Under the pieces are notes generated by a model, which saw only the letters and a program-made list of their open reading frames with translations, had not been told where the DNA came from and did no database searches. A stretch of DNA of 64,000 nt from Litorimonas cladophorae. GTDB lineage: Bacteria > Pseudomonadota > Alphaproteobacteria > Caulobacterales > Maricaulaceae. A program made the position numbers and the translations under genes. Location: NCBI RefSeq assembly GCF_014652455.1, contig NZ_BMYV01000002.1:620001-684000 (forward strand), given 5' to 3'. Positions 26,079-35,161 of this stretch are shown here, in pieces; the first letter of the stretch is position 1, and every line of letters starts with the position of its first letter.

Positions 26079-27940
26079 GACCCGAACTCGGCGTTTGCTA
26101 CTATCCTGAACATTGGCCCGAGACCTCGTGGGAAACTGACGCGCGCGAGATGCGTGAACTTGGCCTCGATTGGGTTCGGATTGGTGAATTTGCATGGAGT
26201 AAAATTGAACCCAGGCCGGGGCATTTTGAGTGGGAGTGGTTAGATCGTGCGGTCTCTGTTTTAGGCGAAGCCGGACTAAAGGTCGTTATGGGAACACCTA
26301 CAGCTACACCTCCTCGATGGATGCTTGATAAGCATCCAGATATGATCGCATTTGACGTCAATGGACGGCCACGAAAATTTGGATCGCGGCGACATTATTG
26401 TTTTTCGCATGACGGTTATCGCGGAGAAAGTGTTCGGATTACCGAATTACTTGGAGAACGGTATGGTGACAACTCATATGTTCGGGCTTGGCAGACAGAT
26501 AATGAATATGGATGTCACGAGACTATTGTTTCCTATAGTCCTGCAGCTGCCTTGGCATTCCGGAGTTGGTTGAAAGAAAAATATCAGACGGCTGATGCTC
26601 TCAACAAAGCATGGGGCAATATCTTTTGGTCAATGGAATATAGTGATTTTACGCAAATCGACTTGCCAAATTTAACCGTAACTGAAGCTAATCCTTCTCA
26701 TGTTCTGGATTTTAGACGTTTTAGCTCTGATCAAGTTGTACGTTTCAATCGTGCCCAGTGTGAGGTTTTACGCCGCTTTTCTGAAAAACCGCTAATTCAT
26801 AATTATATGGGCAGAATTACCGAGTTTGATCATTTTGACGTCGGTAAGGACCTAGATATCGCAAGCTGGGATAGTTACCCGCTAGGCTTCCTTGAAGACC
26901 GCTCAGATCAGGACGACGACTTCAAGCACAAATACATGCGACAGGGAGACCCAGATTTTCAGGCTTTTCATCACGATCTGTATCGCGCCGTAGGCAAGGG
27001 GCGTTGGTGGGTCATGGAGCAGCAGCCAGGGCCAGTAAACTGGGCGCCATTCAATCCTGCTCCGTTGCCAGGCATGGTCAATCTATGGACATGGGAGGCG
27101 GTCGCACATGGCGCCGAGGTTGTAAGCTATTTTCGTTGGCGCCAGGCACCCTTTGCACAGGAGCAAATGCATGCGGGTTTAAAGCGATCGGATAATGAGT
27201 GGGCTGATGGCGCGCAAGACGTTCGGAATTTTGTTTCAGAACTGTCTGAAATATCGGATATAAACCTACAGACCGCACCTGTTGGACTTGTGTTTGATTA
27301 TGAGTCTGCATGGGCATGGGACACCCAACCACAAGGGCTGACTTTTGACTATTTTAAACTCGTTTACGATGTTTATCGCGGACTAAGAAGGTTAGGCCTG
27401 TCCGTGGACATTCTGCCTCCAAGTACCACCGATTTTGGTGAAAGGAGGTTAGTCTGTATTCCAGGATTATTTACGTGGTCGCCTGAACTAAAAAAAGCTG
27501 TCTCTAAATTTTCAGGGCAAGTTTTAATGGGGCCTCGTTTTGGGTCGAAAACGCCAGATTTCAATATTCCTGAAACCTTGCCTCCAAACGTTCCTGGGTT
27601 TGCCTGTAAGGTAAAGTCTGTTGAGACACTGAGGCCAAGTGTCGTTTTGCCTCTCAAAGATGGTGGGGGAATAGCCTCTTGGCGTGAATTTATCGAAACA
27701 TCAGAAGAGGTCACGGAAAAAACGGAAGACGGCAATGCCGTTTTGATTGTGAAAGCGAATATCTGGTATCTTGCAGGCTGGCCTGATGATGAAGCGATGA
27801 TAAGATTACTGGGCGAGGTCGCAAAAAAATCCGACCTCGAAACTTTTCCAGTTGAAGGTGGACAAAGACGTCGTGAGTTTGGACCATATGTCCTACATTC
27901 AGATTACGACACTGGCGAAATTCAAATAATAAAAAAATAA
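26075..27940 (+). CDS. Beta-galactosidase, GH42
   Basis: A 621-residue cytoplasmic GH42 enzyme. The N-terminal motif GVCYYPEHWP, acid/base Glu144 in WQTDNEYG, and nucleophile Glu315 in WWVMEQQPGPVNW are clear; the trimerisation and C-terminal beta domains follow. It removes non-reducing beta-galactosyl (sometimes alpha-L-arabinopyranosyl) residues. With the GH36 next to it, the cell can deal with both anomers of galactose. It overlaps the GH36 gene by ATGA. Confidence 0.95.
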   Translation: MRPELGVCYYPEHWPETSWETDAREMRELGLDWVRIGEFAWSKIEPRPGHFEWEWLDRAVSVLGEAGLKVVMGTPTATPPRWMLDKHPDMIAFDVNGRPRKFGSRRHYCFSHDGYRGESVRITELLGERYGDNSYVRAWQTDNEYGCHETIVSYSPAAALAFRSWLKEKYQTADALNKAWGNIFWSMEYSDFTQIDLPNLTVTEANPSHVLDFRRFSSDQVVRFNRAQCEVLRRFSEKPLIHNYMGRITEFDHFDVGKDLDIASWDSYPLGFLEDRSDQDDDFKHKYMRQGDPDFQAFHHDLYRAVGKGRWWVMEQQPGPVNWAPFNPAPLPGMVNLWTWEAVAHGAEVVSYFRWRQAPFAQEQMHAGLKRSDNEWADGAQDVRNFVSELSEISDINLQTAPVGLVFDYESAWAWDTQPQGLTFDYFKLVYDVYRGLRRLGLSVDILPPSTTDFGERRLVCIPGLFTWSPELKKAVSKFSGQVLMGPRFGSKTPDFNIPETLPPNVPGFACKVKSVETLRPSVVLPLKDGGGIASWREFIETSEEVTEKTEDGNAVLIVKANIWYLAGWPDDEAMIRLLGEVAKKSDLETFPVEGGQRRREFGPYVLHSDYDTGEIQIIKK

Positions 27941-27978
27941 AATACGTAAGCACGGACTGAACCGAGCAAGGGGAACCT

Positions 27979-29442
27979 ATGGAACTGCAAAACATTCAAG
28001 TCATCGTATTTTTAGCGATAACCGCCCTGATCGGGCTGGTGACCTATTGGTATTGCCGAGGTGCGCGACATAGCGAGAATGGCGAACAAGAATACTTCCT
28101 CGCAGGCGGCTCGTTGAAATGGTACTTTGTGGCTGGCTCAATAACACTCACAAACTTATCTACTGACCAGCTTGTCGGAATGAACGGCAATCAGATGGCG
28201 CTGCTGGCGTGGTGGGAACTCGCAGCTGTAGTGGGTCTCATGATGCTGTGTTTTGTGTTTATCCCTGTGTATTATAAATATAATTGCACGACCACGACTG
28301 AGTTGTTGGAGAAAAGATATAATAATAAACACATCCGTGCTTTGATTTCAGTCCTGTTCCTTCTCGGGAATATCTTCATCTTCCTGCCCGCAATTCTATA
28401 TGGCGGCGCCCTTTTCATGCAGAGCATGTTTGGAATAGATGTAAACATTTATATCATCGCGGCAATCTTCGCCATTGTAGGTTCAGCTTATGCGATCTTT
28501 GGTGGGTTACGGGCGGTTGCTGTCTCAGACACATTCTCTGGAGTGTTGCTATTGTCTTTGGCCATAGCGGTTACCCTAATTGCGTTAAATGCAATCAATT
28601 TCGATTTCACTGGTATCCCAAAGGAACGCTTAACGTTAATCGGAGCGCCAGACTCAGACATACCATTTGCGACGCTATTTACCGGTATGATATTTATTCA
28701 GATGTTTTATTGGTCAACTAACCAAACGATCACTCAAAGGGCAATGGCGTCGCCGAATGTGAAAGAGGCTCAAAAAGGCATATTGGCTGCGGCGGCTATT
28801 CGTCTGCTTGTTGTACCGCCGATTATAGTCTTGCCGGGCATTGTTTCATATAAATTATATGGAGATATTGGTGATGCCGCCTATGGCCAAATTGTAGGTG
28901 ACCTCTTGCCAAGTTATTTGTCAGGCGCTTTCGCGGCAGCAATCGCGGCAGCGGTTTTAACCACATTTAATTCGATCTTAAACGCTTCGGCCGCCTTATG
29001 GGTTTGCGATATCCATGAGGCCTATTTCAGCAAAAAACCTAACGTGAAGCGCCTTTCATTTTGGGTGTCTATTGTGATGGTCTTGATGGCGTTTGCGATG
29101 ATCCCAATTTTCAACAACCCCGAACAGAGTATCATTAATACGGTGCAGCAACTCTATGGCTTGCTTTCCATGCCGATTTTGTCAGCTTTTATCGTCGGAT
29201 TGCTTTTCAAAAACGTTGATGCGCGATCCGTCATTTTGGGCGTCATTTTGGGCGTTGGGTTTTACTTTTATGCCACAAACCCGATGGGTGAGGCGCAGAA
29301 CATCAATCTGCACTATATACACCTAATGGCCATAACGCTTATTTTGGCTGTGCTTAGCGCGTTAATAATGAACAAAGTTGTGTTTAAGAAGACCGTTATA
29401 TGGGACGCAAAAACAGTATTTGGGCGTGCGGCGTTAGAATAA
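27979..29442 (+). CDS. Sodium:solute symporter (SSS family), probable sugar transporter
   Basis: A 487-residue inner-membrane protein with about 13-14 hydrophobic segments. YFLAGGSLKWYFVAGSITLTNLS near 37-59 is typical of SSS sugar transporters (SglT-like), and the NQTITQRAMAS segment in the middle is a family hallmark. It should bring a galactoside or galactose from the periplasm into the cytoplasm with sodium, where GH36/GH42 act. AAGGGGA is the ribosome site. It is the last gene of the operon; mobile-element debris begins 25 bases after its stop. Confidence 0.92.
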   Translation: MELQNIQVIVFLAITALIGLVTYWYCRGARHSENGEQEYFLAGGSLKWYFVAGSITLTNLSTDQLVGMNGNQMALLAWWELAAVVGLMMLCFVFIPVYYKYNCTTTTELLEKRYNNKHIRALISVLFLLGNIFIFLPAILYGGALFMQSMFGIDVNIYIIAAIFAIVGSAYAIFGGLRAVAVSDTFSGVLLLSLAIAVTLIALNAINFDFTGIPKERLTLIGAPDSDIPFATLFTGMIFIQMFYWSTNQTITQRAMASPNVKEAQKGILAAAAIRLLVVPPIIVLPGIVSYKLYGDIGDAAYGQIVGDLLPSYLSGAFAAAIAAAVLTTFNSILNASAALWVCDIHEAYFSKKPNVKRLSFWVSIVMVLMAFAMIPIFNNPEQSIINTVQQLYGLLSMPILSAFIVGLLFKNVDARSVILGVILGVGFYFYATNPMGEAQNINLHYIHLMAITLILAVLSALIMNKVVFKKTVIWDAKTVFGRAALE

Positions 29443-29467
29443 ATCGTCTTCGAGGGTGCCGCCAAGG

Positions 29468-29636
29468 GGCTTTGTCAGGTTAAAGGTGTTATGCGAGTTT
29501 TTCCGTATTCTGCACTTTTGCGGGTAGATTGCTGCCGTAGCTAAATTTCACTCTGAATTGGCTCTATCTCTGAACTTGCGAAGATTGCTTCTTGAAATGA
29601 GATGGCGTCGAAAATTGAAGAGATTGTAGATTTGAC
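29468..29636 (-). mobile_element. Degenerate IS6-family fragment (third copy)
   Basis: The left end GGCTTTGTCAGGTTAAAG starts at 29468, and 29530-29634 aligns without large gaps to the 3' part of the transposase in copy 2 (29700-29806): for example TTGAAATGAGATGGCGTCG against TTGAGATGAGGTGACGTCG. At 29637 it is cut by the left end of copy 2, and its other half does not reappear after 30437. It is the oldest visible IS layer here. Confidence 0.7.
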
Positions 29637-30437
29637 GGTTTTGTCACATTAACTGAACCTGCCGTCATTTTTCCTTAGCTGACCTCTTACGCGCAAACTG
29701 GTGCCGTGACCAAATTCCATTATGTATCTGCTTGAGACCGGAACTTTCGAAGTGTATTTCTTGAGATGAGGTGACGTCGATGATTGAAGAGGTTATAGAT
29801 TTGGCTATGGGCTGAGAGCATTTTTGAGCATTCATAACTGACCTGAACCTTTGTGATTTTCGTTCTCTTCGTCTGATGGGGACATGTGAACATTCGGCGG
29901 GATTACTCTTTCGGCCTCCAACGTCTTGTAGATGTTTCATCCCTAGCAGCTTAAGCGCTGCACCGTACGACCCAAGTCTATCAGTCACTATTCTTGTGAG
30001 TTTTATACCTTGGTTTTTTAGAAGTTTCCGCAGCAAACGCAGCGCTGCTTTCGTATTTCGCCGTCGCTGGACAACAATGTCGAGCACAGTCCCTTCGTCA
30101 TCCACGGTTCGCCAGAGATATGTCATCTTCCCGTTAATCCTAGTGTATACTTCATCTAAATGCCAAACAGGTGAAGGGATTCCAGCTCGTAACTTTATCC
30201 GCTTGGCATAAGTGGATCCAAACTTATCAACCCACCTTCTTATTGTTTCATAGGAAACATCAATACCGCGCTCGATCAGAAGCTCCTCGATGTCTCGGAA
30301 GCTCAGATTGAACCGAAAATACATCCAAACGGCGCGGCGGATAATGTCCGGGTGGAAGCGGTGCCGGGTGTAGATTGATGTTTTCATCGCTAGAACTTAG
30401 CCGAATGACTGAAAACTGGCATTAACGTGACAAAGCC
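29637..30437 (-). mobile_element. IS6-family insertion sequence, copy 2 (about 801 bp)
   Basis: The left end GGTTTTGTCACATTAACTG starts at 29637, and the right end, complement GGCTTTGTCACGTTAATGCC, finishes at 30437. It is closely related to copy 1 at 11905-12706. No target duplication is visible: the left flank is an older IS6 fragment and the right flank a truncated integrase gene, so DNA between the two was probably deleted. Confidence 0.83.
29665..30387 (-). pseudogene. IS6-family DDE transposase with a frameshifted C-terminus
   Basis: It starts with MKTSIYTRHRFHPDIIRRAV and keeps HLDEVY, TDRLGSYG and NPAECSH, the DDE set. After NAQK the frame diverges from copy 1. Comparing DNA with copy 1 shows one base missing near 29820-29826; the lost frame (AQIYNLF..RRHLI) continues in another phase. 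The frame as read ends at 29665 with about 45 unrelated residues. The catalytic triad is intact, but the altered tail makes activity doubtful. Confidence 0.78.
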
Positions 30438-30562
30438 TCAAGGGAGCGGTATATCAAAGTGCGGTCGTCTATATGACTGACTGCCTTGGGTACTCGCCGC
30501 ACGTAATGCCATATATCGCCCCGTAATCGTAGGTATTGGTCGGGCCGTCTAATTGCTTTCAT
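30438..30562 (-). pseudogene. Tyrosine-recombinase (integrase) N-terminus, cut by IS6 copy 2
   Basis: From ATG 30562, with GGAG upstream, about 41 residues are readable: MKAIRRPDQYLRLRGDIWHY, then VRRVPKAVSHIDDRTLIYRSL. This matches the short N-terminal domain (DUF6538-like, xLRxRGxxWxYxRRVPK) of phage-type site-specific integrases. The frame enters the IS end at 30437 and the catalytic domain is missing. The start lies 120 bases from the tRNA-Thr repeat at 30682-30732 and reads away from it, the usual int-att arrangement, so this integrase probably used that site. Confidence 0.7.
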
Positions 30563-30681
30563 CCTGCCATCTCCTGTGCAGCCTTTTGTAAGGCAAGAAG
30601 TGAGGCAAATCGCGCGAGTTACCGTGTGGAAAGTACAGGAAAGAGGGATTTTCCGAGACTTACGCAACTTGCTATGATAGC

Positions 30682-30732
30682 AAAATGGTGCCCCCACACG
30701 AACTCGAACCGCGGACCCCCTGATTACAAATC
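30682..30732 (-). repeat. Direct repeat of the tRNA-Thr 3' end (att-like copy)
   Basis: These 51 bases repeat 32115-32165, the 3' part of the intact tRNA-Thr gene, from before the CCA through the T arm to the anticodon stem. There is a single mismatch (A for G in CACACGAACTCG). Sequence identity ends exactly after ACAAATC. This is the signature left by integration into a tRNA 3' end. The 1433 bases from here to the intact copy form a small element. Confidence 0.85.
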
Positions 30733-30770
30733 TGGACGAATGGACGTAATTTCAATGGCTTAGCGGGGTT

Positions 30771-30830
30771 ATACTCTGTTTTGTTCCGTCTTACTCTGTT
30801 TAATTCTGTTTTGTTTCGTCGGACGGTTTT
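30771..30830 (+). repeat. Direct repeats inside the att boundary
   Basis: ACTCTGTTTTGTTCCGTC recurs in looser form as ACTCTGTTTAATTCTG and TTTTGTTTCGTC, then CGTCGGACGG at 30817-30826. The decamer CGTCGGACGG occurs twice more at the other end of the element (32045-32054 and 32056-32065). Repeats just inside att sites often serve as arm sites for an integrase or excisionase. Confidence 0.5.
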
Positions 30831-30854
30831 ACGTCAGATTATTTGGTTGTTCGC

Positions 30855-31862
30855 CTATCGCTTGGCTTTCATGCCAAACACATGCCGCCAAGGAAAACCT
30901 ACGCCGTCATTGAAGATAAGGTCCGCTTGGCTGTTGAATCCAGAAAATTGCGAATAACCGTACCACTGAGTATCAACATCAATATTTTTCCCAGAAATAC
31001 GGCAATCAAATTCGCGCGCAGTCACAAACGCTAGGCAGTCGGCAAGCTTGCTTTCAATTGTGCTGCCTGGTGCTACATGCTCGATTGCTGGTATATGCGC
31101 TCCTCGGGTAAACCATATAAAAAGGGGGGATCTCCTAATGCCGATCATACATTCTTCAGCCCAGCCATTCTTGCTGCCATTCTGTGCTTGATCAAAAGCA
31201 AAGGTAGGCGCAACTCCACCATTCGTGCATCGCTCTAGCGTCCGGATTGTGTATGCTGAAAAAACCCTGTCGCGAAGGAGCTTCATCTCTTTGGCTGTAG
31301 CTCTGGTTGTGTAAAGAGAACCCGTCGTCACGAACCTTAATACATACTTAGAGTTAGCAATCTTGCACATATCGCGGATGTATTTAAGACGCATGGCCCG
31401 TGTAGCCTTAGGCCAACTTTTTCCAGACATTATACTTTTTGCGTGAAAAGATGTCAGCAGTCCGCCGCTGTCCCTCGCCAAGCGTTTCTCAAGAGCGTTA
31501 ATTTTAGACTGGATACCAGCTCGTTTATCTCCAGCAATCCCACAACCTGCATATAGAAACATATAAATGTAATCCAATTGCCTAAACGATTCATCTGCGG
31601 AAATGACCATCCGTCCCAAGGTGTCTTTCCTTTCTATCACGATGTGATTTAAATGCGCGCATGCACACTTGTTGGAGAAAGATATGGGAATCCAAAACCC
31701 AACCGATACGTTACTGGCAATCGACTCCGCAGGTCTTGGCTGTTTGGCAAACCAATCAATTGGCTGCTCCGAGCCGCACTTTTCGCATGTGAACAGTCGT
31801 TCAGCAAGTTCTGTCGGGACGACTTTTGGCGGATTGCGATGCTTAGCTGTAGACTCTTTCAT
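30855..31862 (-). CDS. Zinc-ribbon protein with a possible DUF3800-like domain
   Basis: A 335-residue protein not firmly recognised. Residues 30-90 hold CEKC (FTCEKCGSEQP) and a later CAC-H (NKCACAHLNH), a likely zinc site. VISADESFRQLDYIYMFLYA (about 106-125) resembles the DESG opening of DUF3800 proteins, FAFDQAQN (about 228) the second acidic strand, and TIESKLADCLAFVTARE (about 283) their ESxLQxAD helix; DUF3800 is thought to have an RNase H-like fold. It is the only gene between the two tRNA-Thr repeats, so it is cargo of the small element; a defence role is possible but unproven. Confidence 0.6.
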   Translation of the reverse strand: MKESTAKHRNPPKVVPTELAERLFTCEKCGSEQPIDWFAKQPRPAESIASNVSVGFWIPISFSNKCACAHLNHIVIERKDTLGRMVISADESFRQLDYIYMFLYAGCGIAGDKRAGIQSKINALEKRLARDSGGLLTSFHAKSIMSGKSWPKATRAMRLKYIRDMCKIANSKYVLRFVTTGSLYTTRATAKEMKLLRDRVFSAYTIRTLERCTNGGVAPTFAFDQAQNGSKNGWAEECMIGIRRSPLFIWFTRGAHIPAIEHVAPGSTIESKLADCLAFVTAREFDCRISGKNIDVDTQWYGYSQFSGFNSQADLIFNDGVGFPWRHVFGMKAKR

Positions 31863-32114
31863 TAAACTGCCCTTTGTGGTTGCAGGTTTAACTGGTTGTC
31901 ATAACACATTAGTCAAGCAGCTATGCCAGTGTCTCGTAATCGAGTGTCTTTCTGTGGTGCTCATCAACTTGCTTTTCCACCTCATTTAGCTTCATGTGGC
32001 TATGGGCGGATAACCGATACTGACCTGACCTCGAACAACGGGGGCGTCGGACGGCCGTCGGACGGTTCGCATGCGAAGTATTTATCTTCACGTAAGTTAT
32101 TGAATTAATTAGTA
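31863..32114. other. Non-coding end of the tRNA-Thr-bounded element
   Basis: These 252 bases between the cargo gene and the tRNA repeat show no convincing gene. The notable content is the double CGTCGGACGG (32045-32054 and 32056-32065), 11 bases apart and matching the copy at 30817. The promoter of the cargo gene should lie here, as it starts at 31862 and reads leftward. Confidence 0.5.
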
Positions 32115-32118
32115 AAAA

Positions 32119-32194
32119 TGGTGCCCCCACACGGACTCGAACCGCGGACCCCCTGATTACAAATCAGGTGCTCTACCAGCTGAGCTATAGGGGC
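32119..32194 (-). tRNA. tRNA-Thr (UGU)
   Basis: Reverse-complement folding gives a full cloverleaf: acceptor GCCCCUA with UGGGGGC, D arm AGCUCAGCUGGUAGAGC, anticodon stem CCUGA/UCAGG with loop UUUGUAA (anticodon UGU), a T arm containing GGUUCGAGUCC, and encoded CCA (complement of 32119-32121). Its 3' 47 bases are repeated at 30686-30732, marking it as an integration site. Because the intact copy is kept, the tRNA stays functional. Confidence 0.97.
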
Positions 32195-32212
32195 ACTGTC
32201 TGGTGTGGCGGG

Positions 32213-32241
32213 CGTTTAGCGGGTGTTTTATGGTCTGGCAA
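32213..32241 (-). promoter_or_regulatory. Promoter of tRNA-Thr
   Basis: On the minus strand TTGCCA (complement of 32236-32241) and TAAACG (complement of 32213-32218) are spaced by exactly 17 bases, about 19 bases before the mature 5' end of the tRNA. Confidence 0.55.
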
Positions 32242-32404
32242 GTCGCTTATCATATGAAACTGCAGGTTTTTTGTCTCAATGTGAAATACGCTTGGTTTCA
32301 TGTAGAAAAACGCGGCTTTGTCACTCCTCTCACAATGCGTATGTTCGACGTAATCCGCGTCAATTCTACTTGAATGCGGGCGTATGGCAGGTAGAAGGCG
32401 CGCT

Positions 32405-34135
32405 ATGTCTACATCTACACCCCAACGCATTCTCGTCACTTCCGCGCTTCCCTACATCAACGGGGTCAAACATTTAGGAAATTTGGCCGGATCAATGCTA
32501 CCCGCAGACGTCTACAGCCGCGTGATGCGCCTGCTCGGGCATGATGTGCTTTATATATGCGCGACAGATGAGCATGGGACACCGGCAGAGCTTGCCGCCG
32601 CGGAGGCCGGACTTACGGTCTCTGACTATTGCGACCAGATGCACGACGCACAAGCCAATGCAGGCGCTGCGTTTAAGTTGTCTTATGACTATTTCGGACG
32701 ATCAAGTTCGGAGAGTACCCAGCGCCTGACACAAGCTTTTGCGCTCGCGCTGGAGGAAAACGGATTTATTGAAGAACGGAGTTCGAAACAGGTCTATTCT
32801 GTAACAGACGGCCGCTATTTGCCTGACCGCTATGTCGAAGGGACCTGCCCGAATTGCGCATTTGAGAAAGCGCGTGGCGATCAATGCGATAATTGCGGCA
32901 AGCTCTTGGACCCCGTCGACTTGATCGAACCTTACAGCGCCGTTTCTGGCAGCAAAGATGTTGAAATCCGAGACACCAACCATCTCTATCTAAAACAATC
33001 GGAAATGAGCGGGCGCTTGCGGGAATGGGTCGAAACACATCGCGAAGATTGGCCTGCACTCACGACATCCATCGCGATGAAGTGGCTGGATGAGGGATTG
33101 CGAGATCGGTCGATAACGCGGGATCTAGAGTGGGGTATTCCTGTTGTAGGTAGCGACGGAAACGTTCGTGATGGTTTTGACGGGAAAGTCTTCTATGTTT
33201 GGTTTGATGCGCCCATTGCTTATATTGGCGCGACCCAAGATTGGGCCGAAAAAAATGGAACCGATTGGGAGCCTTACTGGCGGACTGATAAGGGGGCGGA
33301 TGATACGCGGTACGTTCAATTTATGGGTAAGGACAACGTTGCGTTCCACACACTGTCATTTCCGACGACAATCATGGGAAGCCAGCAGCCGTGGAAGCTG
33401 GTGGATGAGCTTAAGGCCTTTAACTGGGTAACCTGGTACGGCGGCAAGTTTTCGACAAGTCAAAAGCGTGGCGTATTCATGGATCAAGCTGTCGATATTG
33501 CACCTTCGGACTACTGGCGCTGGCATCTTATGGCGAATGCGCCAGAAGGCTCTGACGCGGCTTTCACCTGGGAGGAGTTTCAAGCAAGCGTAAACTCAGA
33601 TCTCGCCAATGTACTAGGGAACTTCGTCAACCGTATCACGAGCTATTGCGTGAAAAAATTTGACGGTGCTGTCCCTGCTGGTGGGGCCAAAACCGAGGCA
33701 GAGTCTTGGATCGAAGCTGACCTTTCAGAACGTCTGCCAAGGCTTATTTCTTATTATGAAGCGCGTGAGTTCAGGAAAGCCATGGCAGAAACGCGTGCCA
33801 TTTGGGCCGCAGGCAATGAATATCTTACTCAAGCTGCACCTTGGACGCATTATAAAACAGATGTCGATCAGGCGGCTATGGGCGTACGAACAGGTCTAAA
33901 TCTCGTCGCACTCTTTGGCATATTGGCTCAACCCATCATCCCAGACGCCGCCGATAAAATTTTGGCAGCGATGGGAATACCTGAAGATCGCCGAAGCTGG
34001 AAATTTGGCGACACGGTAGATTTGTTAGACGCTCTGCCACATGGTCATGCGATAACTGCACCGCCGGTTCTATTTACTAAAATTGAAGATGATGACGTGA
34101 CGGCGTGGACGGAACGATTTGGTGGTGGAGTGTAA
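32405..34135 (+). CDS. metG: Methionyl-tRNA synthetase
   Basis: A 576-residue class I synthetase that charges tRNA-Met. It shows HLGN (23-26, the HIGH motif), a zinc knuckle CPNC-x8-CDNC ([19 protein letters not shown]), the KMSKS-loop variant KFSTSQKRG, and a helical anticodon-binding domain. The C-terminal dimerisation domain found in some MetRS is absent. ATG 32405 is chosen over the upstream frame because AGAAGG precedes it and [17 protein letters not shown] begins like the family. Confidence 0.96.
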   Translation: MSTSTPQRILVTSALPYINGVKHLGNLAGSMLPADVYSRVMRLLGHDVLYICATDEHGTPAELAAAEAGLTVSDYCDQMHDAQANAGAAFKLSYDYFGRSSSESTQRLTQAFALALEENGFIEERSSKQVYSVTDGRYLPDRYVEGTCPNCAFEKARGDQCDNCGKLLDPVDLIEPYSAVSGSKDVEIRDTNHLYLKQSEMSGRLREWVETHREDWPALTTSIAMKWLDEGLRDRSITRDLEWGIPVVGSDGNVRDGFDGKVFYVWFDAPIAYIGATQDWAEKNGTDWEPYWRTDKGADDTRYVQFMGKDNVAFHTLSFPTTIMGSQQPWKLVDELKAFNWVTWYGGKFSTSQKRGVFMDQAVDIAPSDYWRWHLMANAPEGSDAAFTWEEFQASVNSDLANVLGNFVNRITSYCVKKFDGAVPAGGAKTEAESWIEADLSERLPRLISYYEAREFRKAMAETRAIWAAGNEYLTQAAPWTHYKTDVDQAAMGVRTGLNLVALFGILAQPIIPDAADKILAAMGIPEDRRSWKFGDTVDLLDALPHGHAITAPPVLFTKIEDDDVTAWTERFGGGV

Positions 34136-34189
34136 GGCTCGCGCTTCGGTCGCGCCCCTCTCGGGCGGAGAATTTATAGGACAAATACC

Positions 34190-34699
34190 ATGAACATGAT
34201 CGATGCAGTGAAATCCGTACTCACGCAATTTTTTGGATTTCGCGGGCGAGCTCGACGATCTGAATATTGGTACTGGATTCTAGCCACGATTTTGGTGGCA
34301 ATCGTTATCGCCATCATTGAGGCCTTGATGGGGATGGGAACAGATGCTTCTGGGCCGCTCTCGACGGCCTTTAATCTGGCCATCTTTTTCCCAGGTCTCG
34401 CGGTGACCTTTCGACGGCTGCACGATATCGGTCGAACAGGTTGGTGGATTGGCGGTTTTTATCTCGCTCTATTCTTTGTAGCCCTCTTTGCGGGTCTGAT
34501 GATGGCTGTGTCCTTAGGTGGAGGCTCAGGCGGGAATTCGGGTTTCGCCGCTGCCGGGAGTTTAATGCTAATTGCTGGTTTGGCTATTCTGATTTATGTC
34601 GTCGTAATGTTGGTTTTTCTGTGTACAGACAGTCAGCACGGTCCAAATAGATACGGCGCCAATCCAAAGAATGAGGGCAATTATGATGTCTTCGGGTAG
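34190..34699 (+). CDS. DUF805 membrane protein (1 of 3)
   Basis: A 169-residue inner-membrane protein with about four hydrophobic segments. It has the DUF805 features: FFGFRGRARRSEYWYW at the N-terminus, FRRLHDIGRTGWW in the middle and DSQHGPNRYGANP near the end. Function is not established for the family. It starts a tandem array of three paralogs that read in the same direction. Confidence 0.88.
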   Translation: MNMIDAVKSVLTQFFGFRGRARRSEYWYWILATILVAIVIAIIEALMGMGTDASGPLSTAFNLAIFFPGLAVTFRRLHDIGRTGWWIGGFYLALFFVALFAGLMMAVSLGGGSGGNSGFAAAGSLMLIAGLAILIYVVVMLVFLCTDSQHGPNRYGANPKNEGNYDVFG

Positions 34700-34726
34700 A
34701 AGCGACCGTCGCAATGAGGCTTGCAA

Positions 34727-35161
34727 ATGCTAGGGTTTGGCGAAGCTGTCGGATTATACTATCGTAATTTTTTCAATTTTCAGGGTCGGGCCTCGCGTGC
34801 GGAGTTTTGGTGGCCCTTCCTAATGCGAGCCATCTTGCACACGGGCTTGATTGTGGCATTCTTGGCCACAATAGATTTTGGCGCAGCGGAGGGTGACGAG
34901 TTTTCAGAGGCTTCGTTAGGTGTTCTCGTCGCTTGGTTGGTGTTTTATTTGGTGAACATTGTACCCAACCTGTCAATTGCGGCTCGCCGTTTCCATGATC
35001 TTGGACAAACGGGATGGTTAGTGCTCGTTTTCGTGATCCTAAATGCTGTTGTTGGCCTGACTTGGTTTGCGCAAATGATTTGGTTTGCTTTTCCCGGCGA
35101 TGTTGGTCCCAACGCATATGGAGCGGACCCATTTGGCTATGACACGAAGGTATTTGAATAA
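34727..35161 (+). CDS. DUF805 membrane protein (2 of 3)
   Basis: A 144-residue DUF805 paralog with YYRNFFNFQGRASRAEFWW, ARRFHDLGQTGWL and FPGDVGPNAYGADPFG. ATG 34727 is chosen over TTG 34721 because GAGG at 34716-34719 is 7 bases upstream. Its stop overlaps the third copy's ATG (TAATG). Confidence 0.87.
   Translation: MLGFGEAVGLYYRNFFNFQGRASRAEFWWPFLMRAILHTGLIVAFLATIDFGAAEGDEFSEASLGVLVAWLVFYLVNIVPNLSIAARRFHDLGQTGWLVLVFVILNAVVGLTWFAQMIWFAFPGDVGPNAYGADPFGYDTKVFE

Noticed and set aside
29876-30211. 111-codon frame on the plus strand
   Set aside because: Antisense shadow of the IS6 transposase; a similar shadow occurs at 12112-12390 over copy 1.
30771-30830. Repeats considered as a CRISPR array
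   Set aside because: Units are short, unequal and without regular spacers, and no cas gene is near. They fit att-adjacent direct repeats better.
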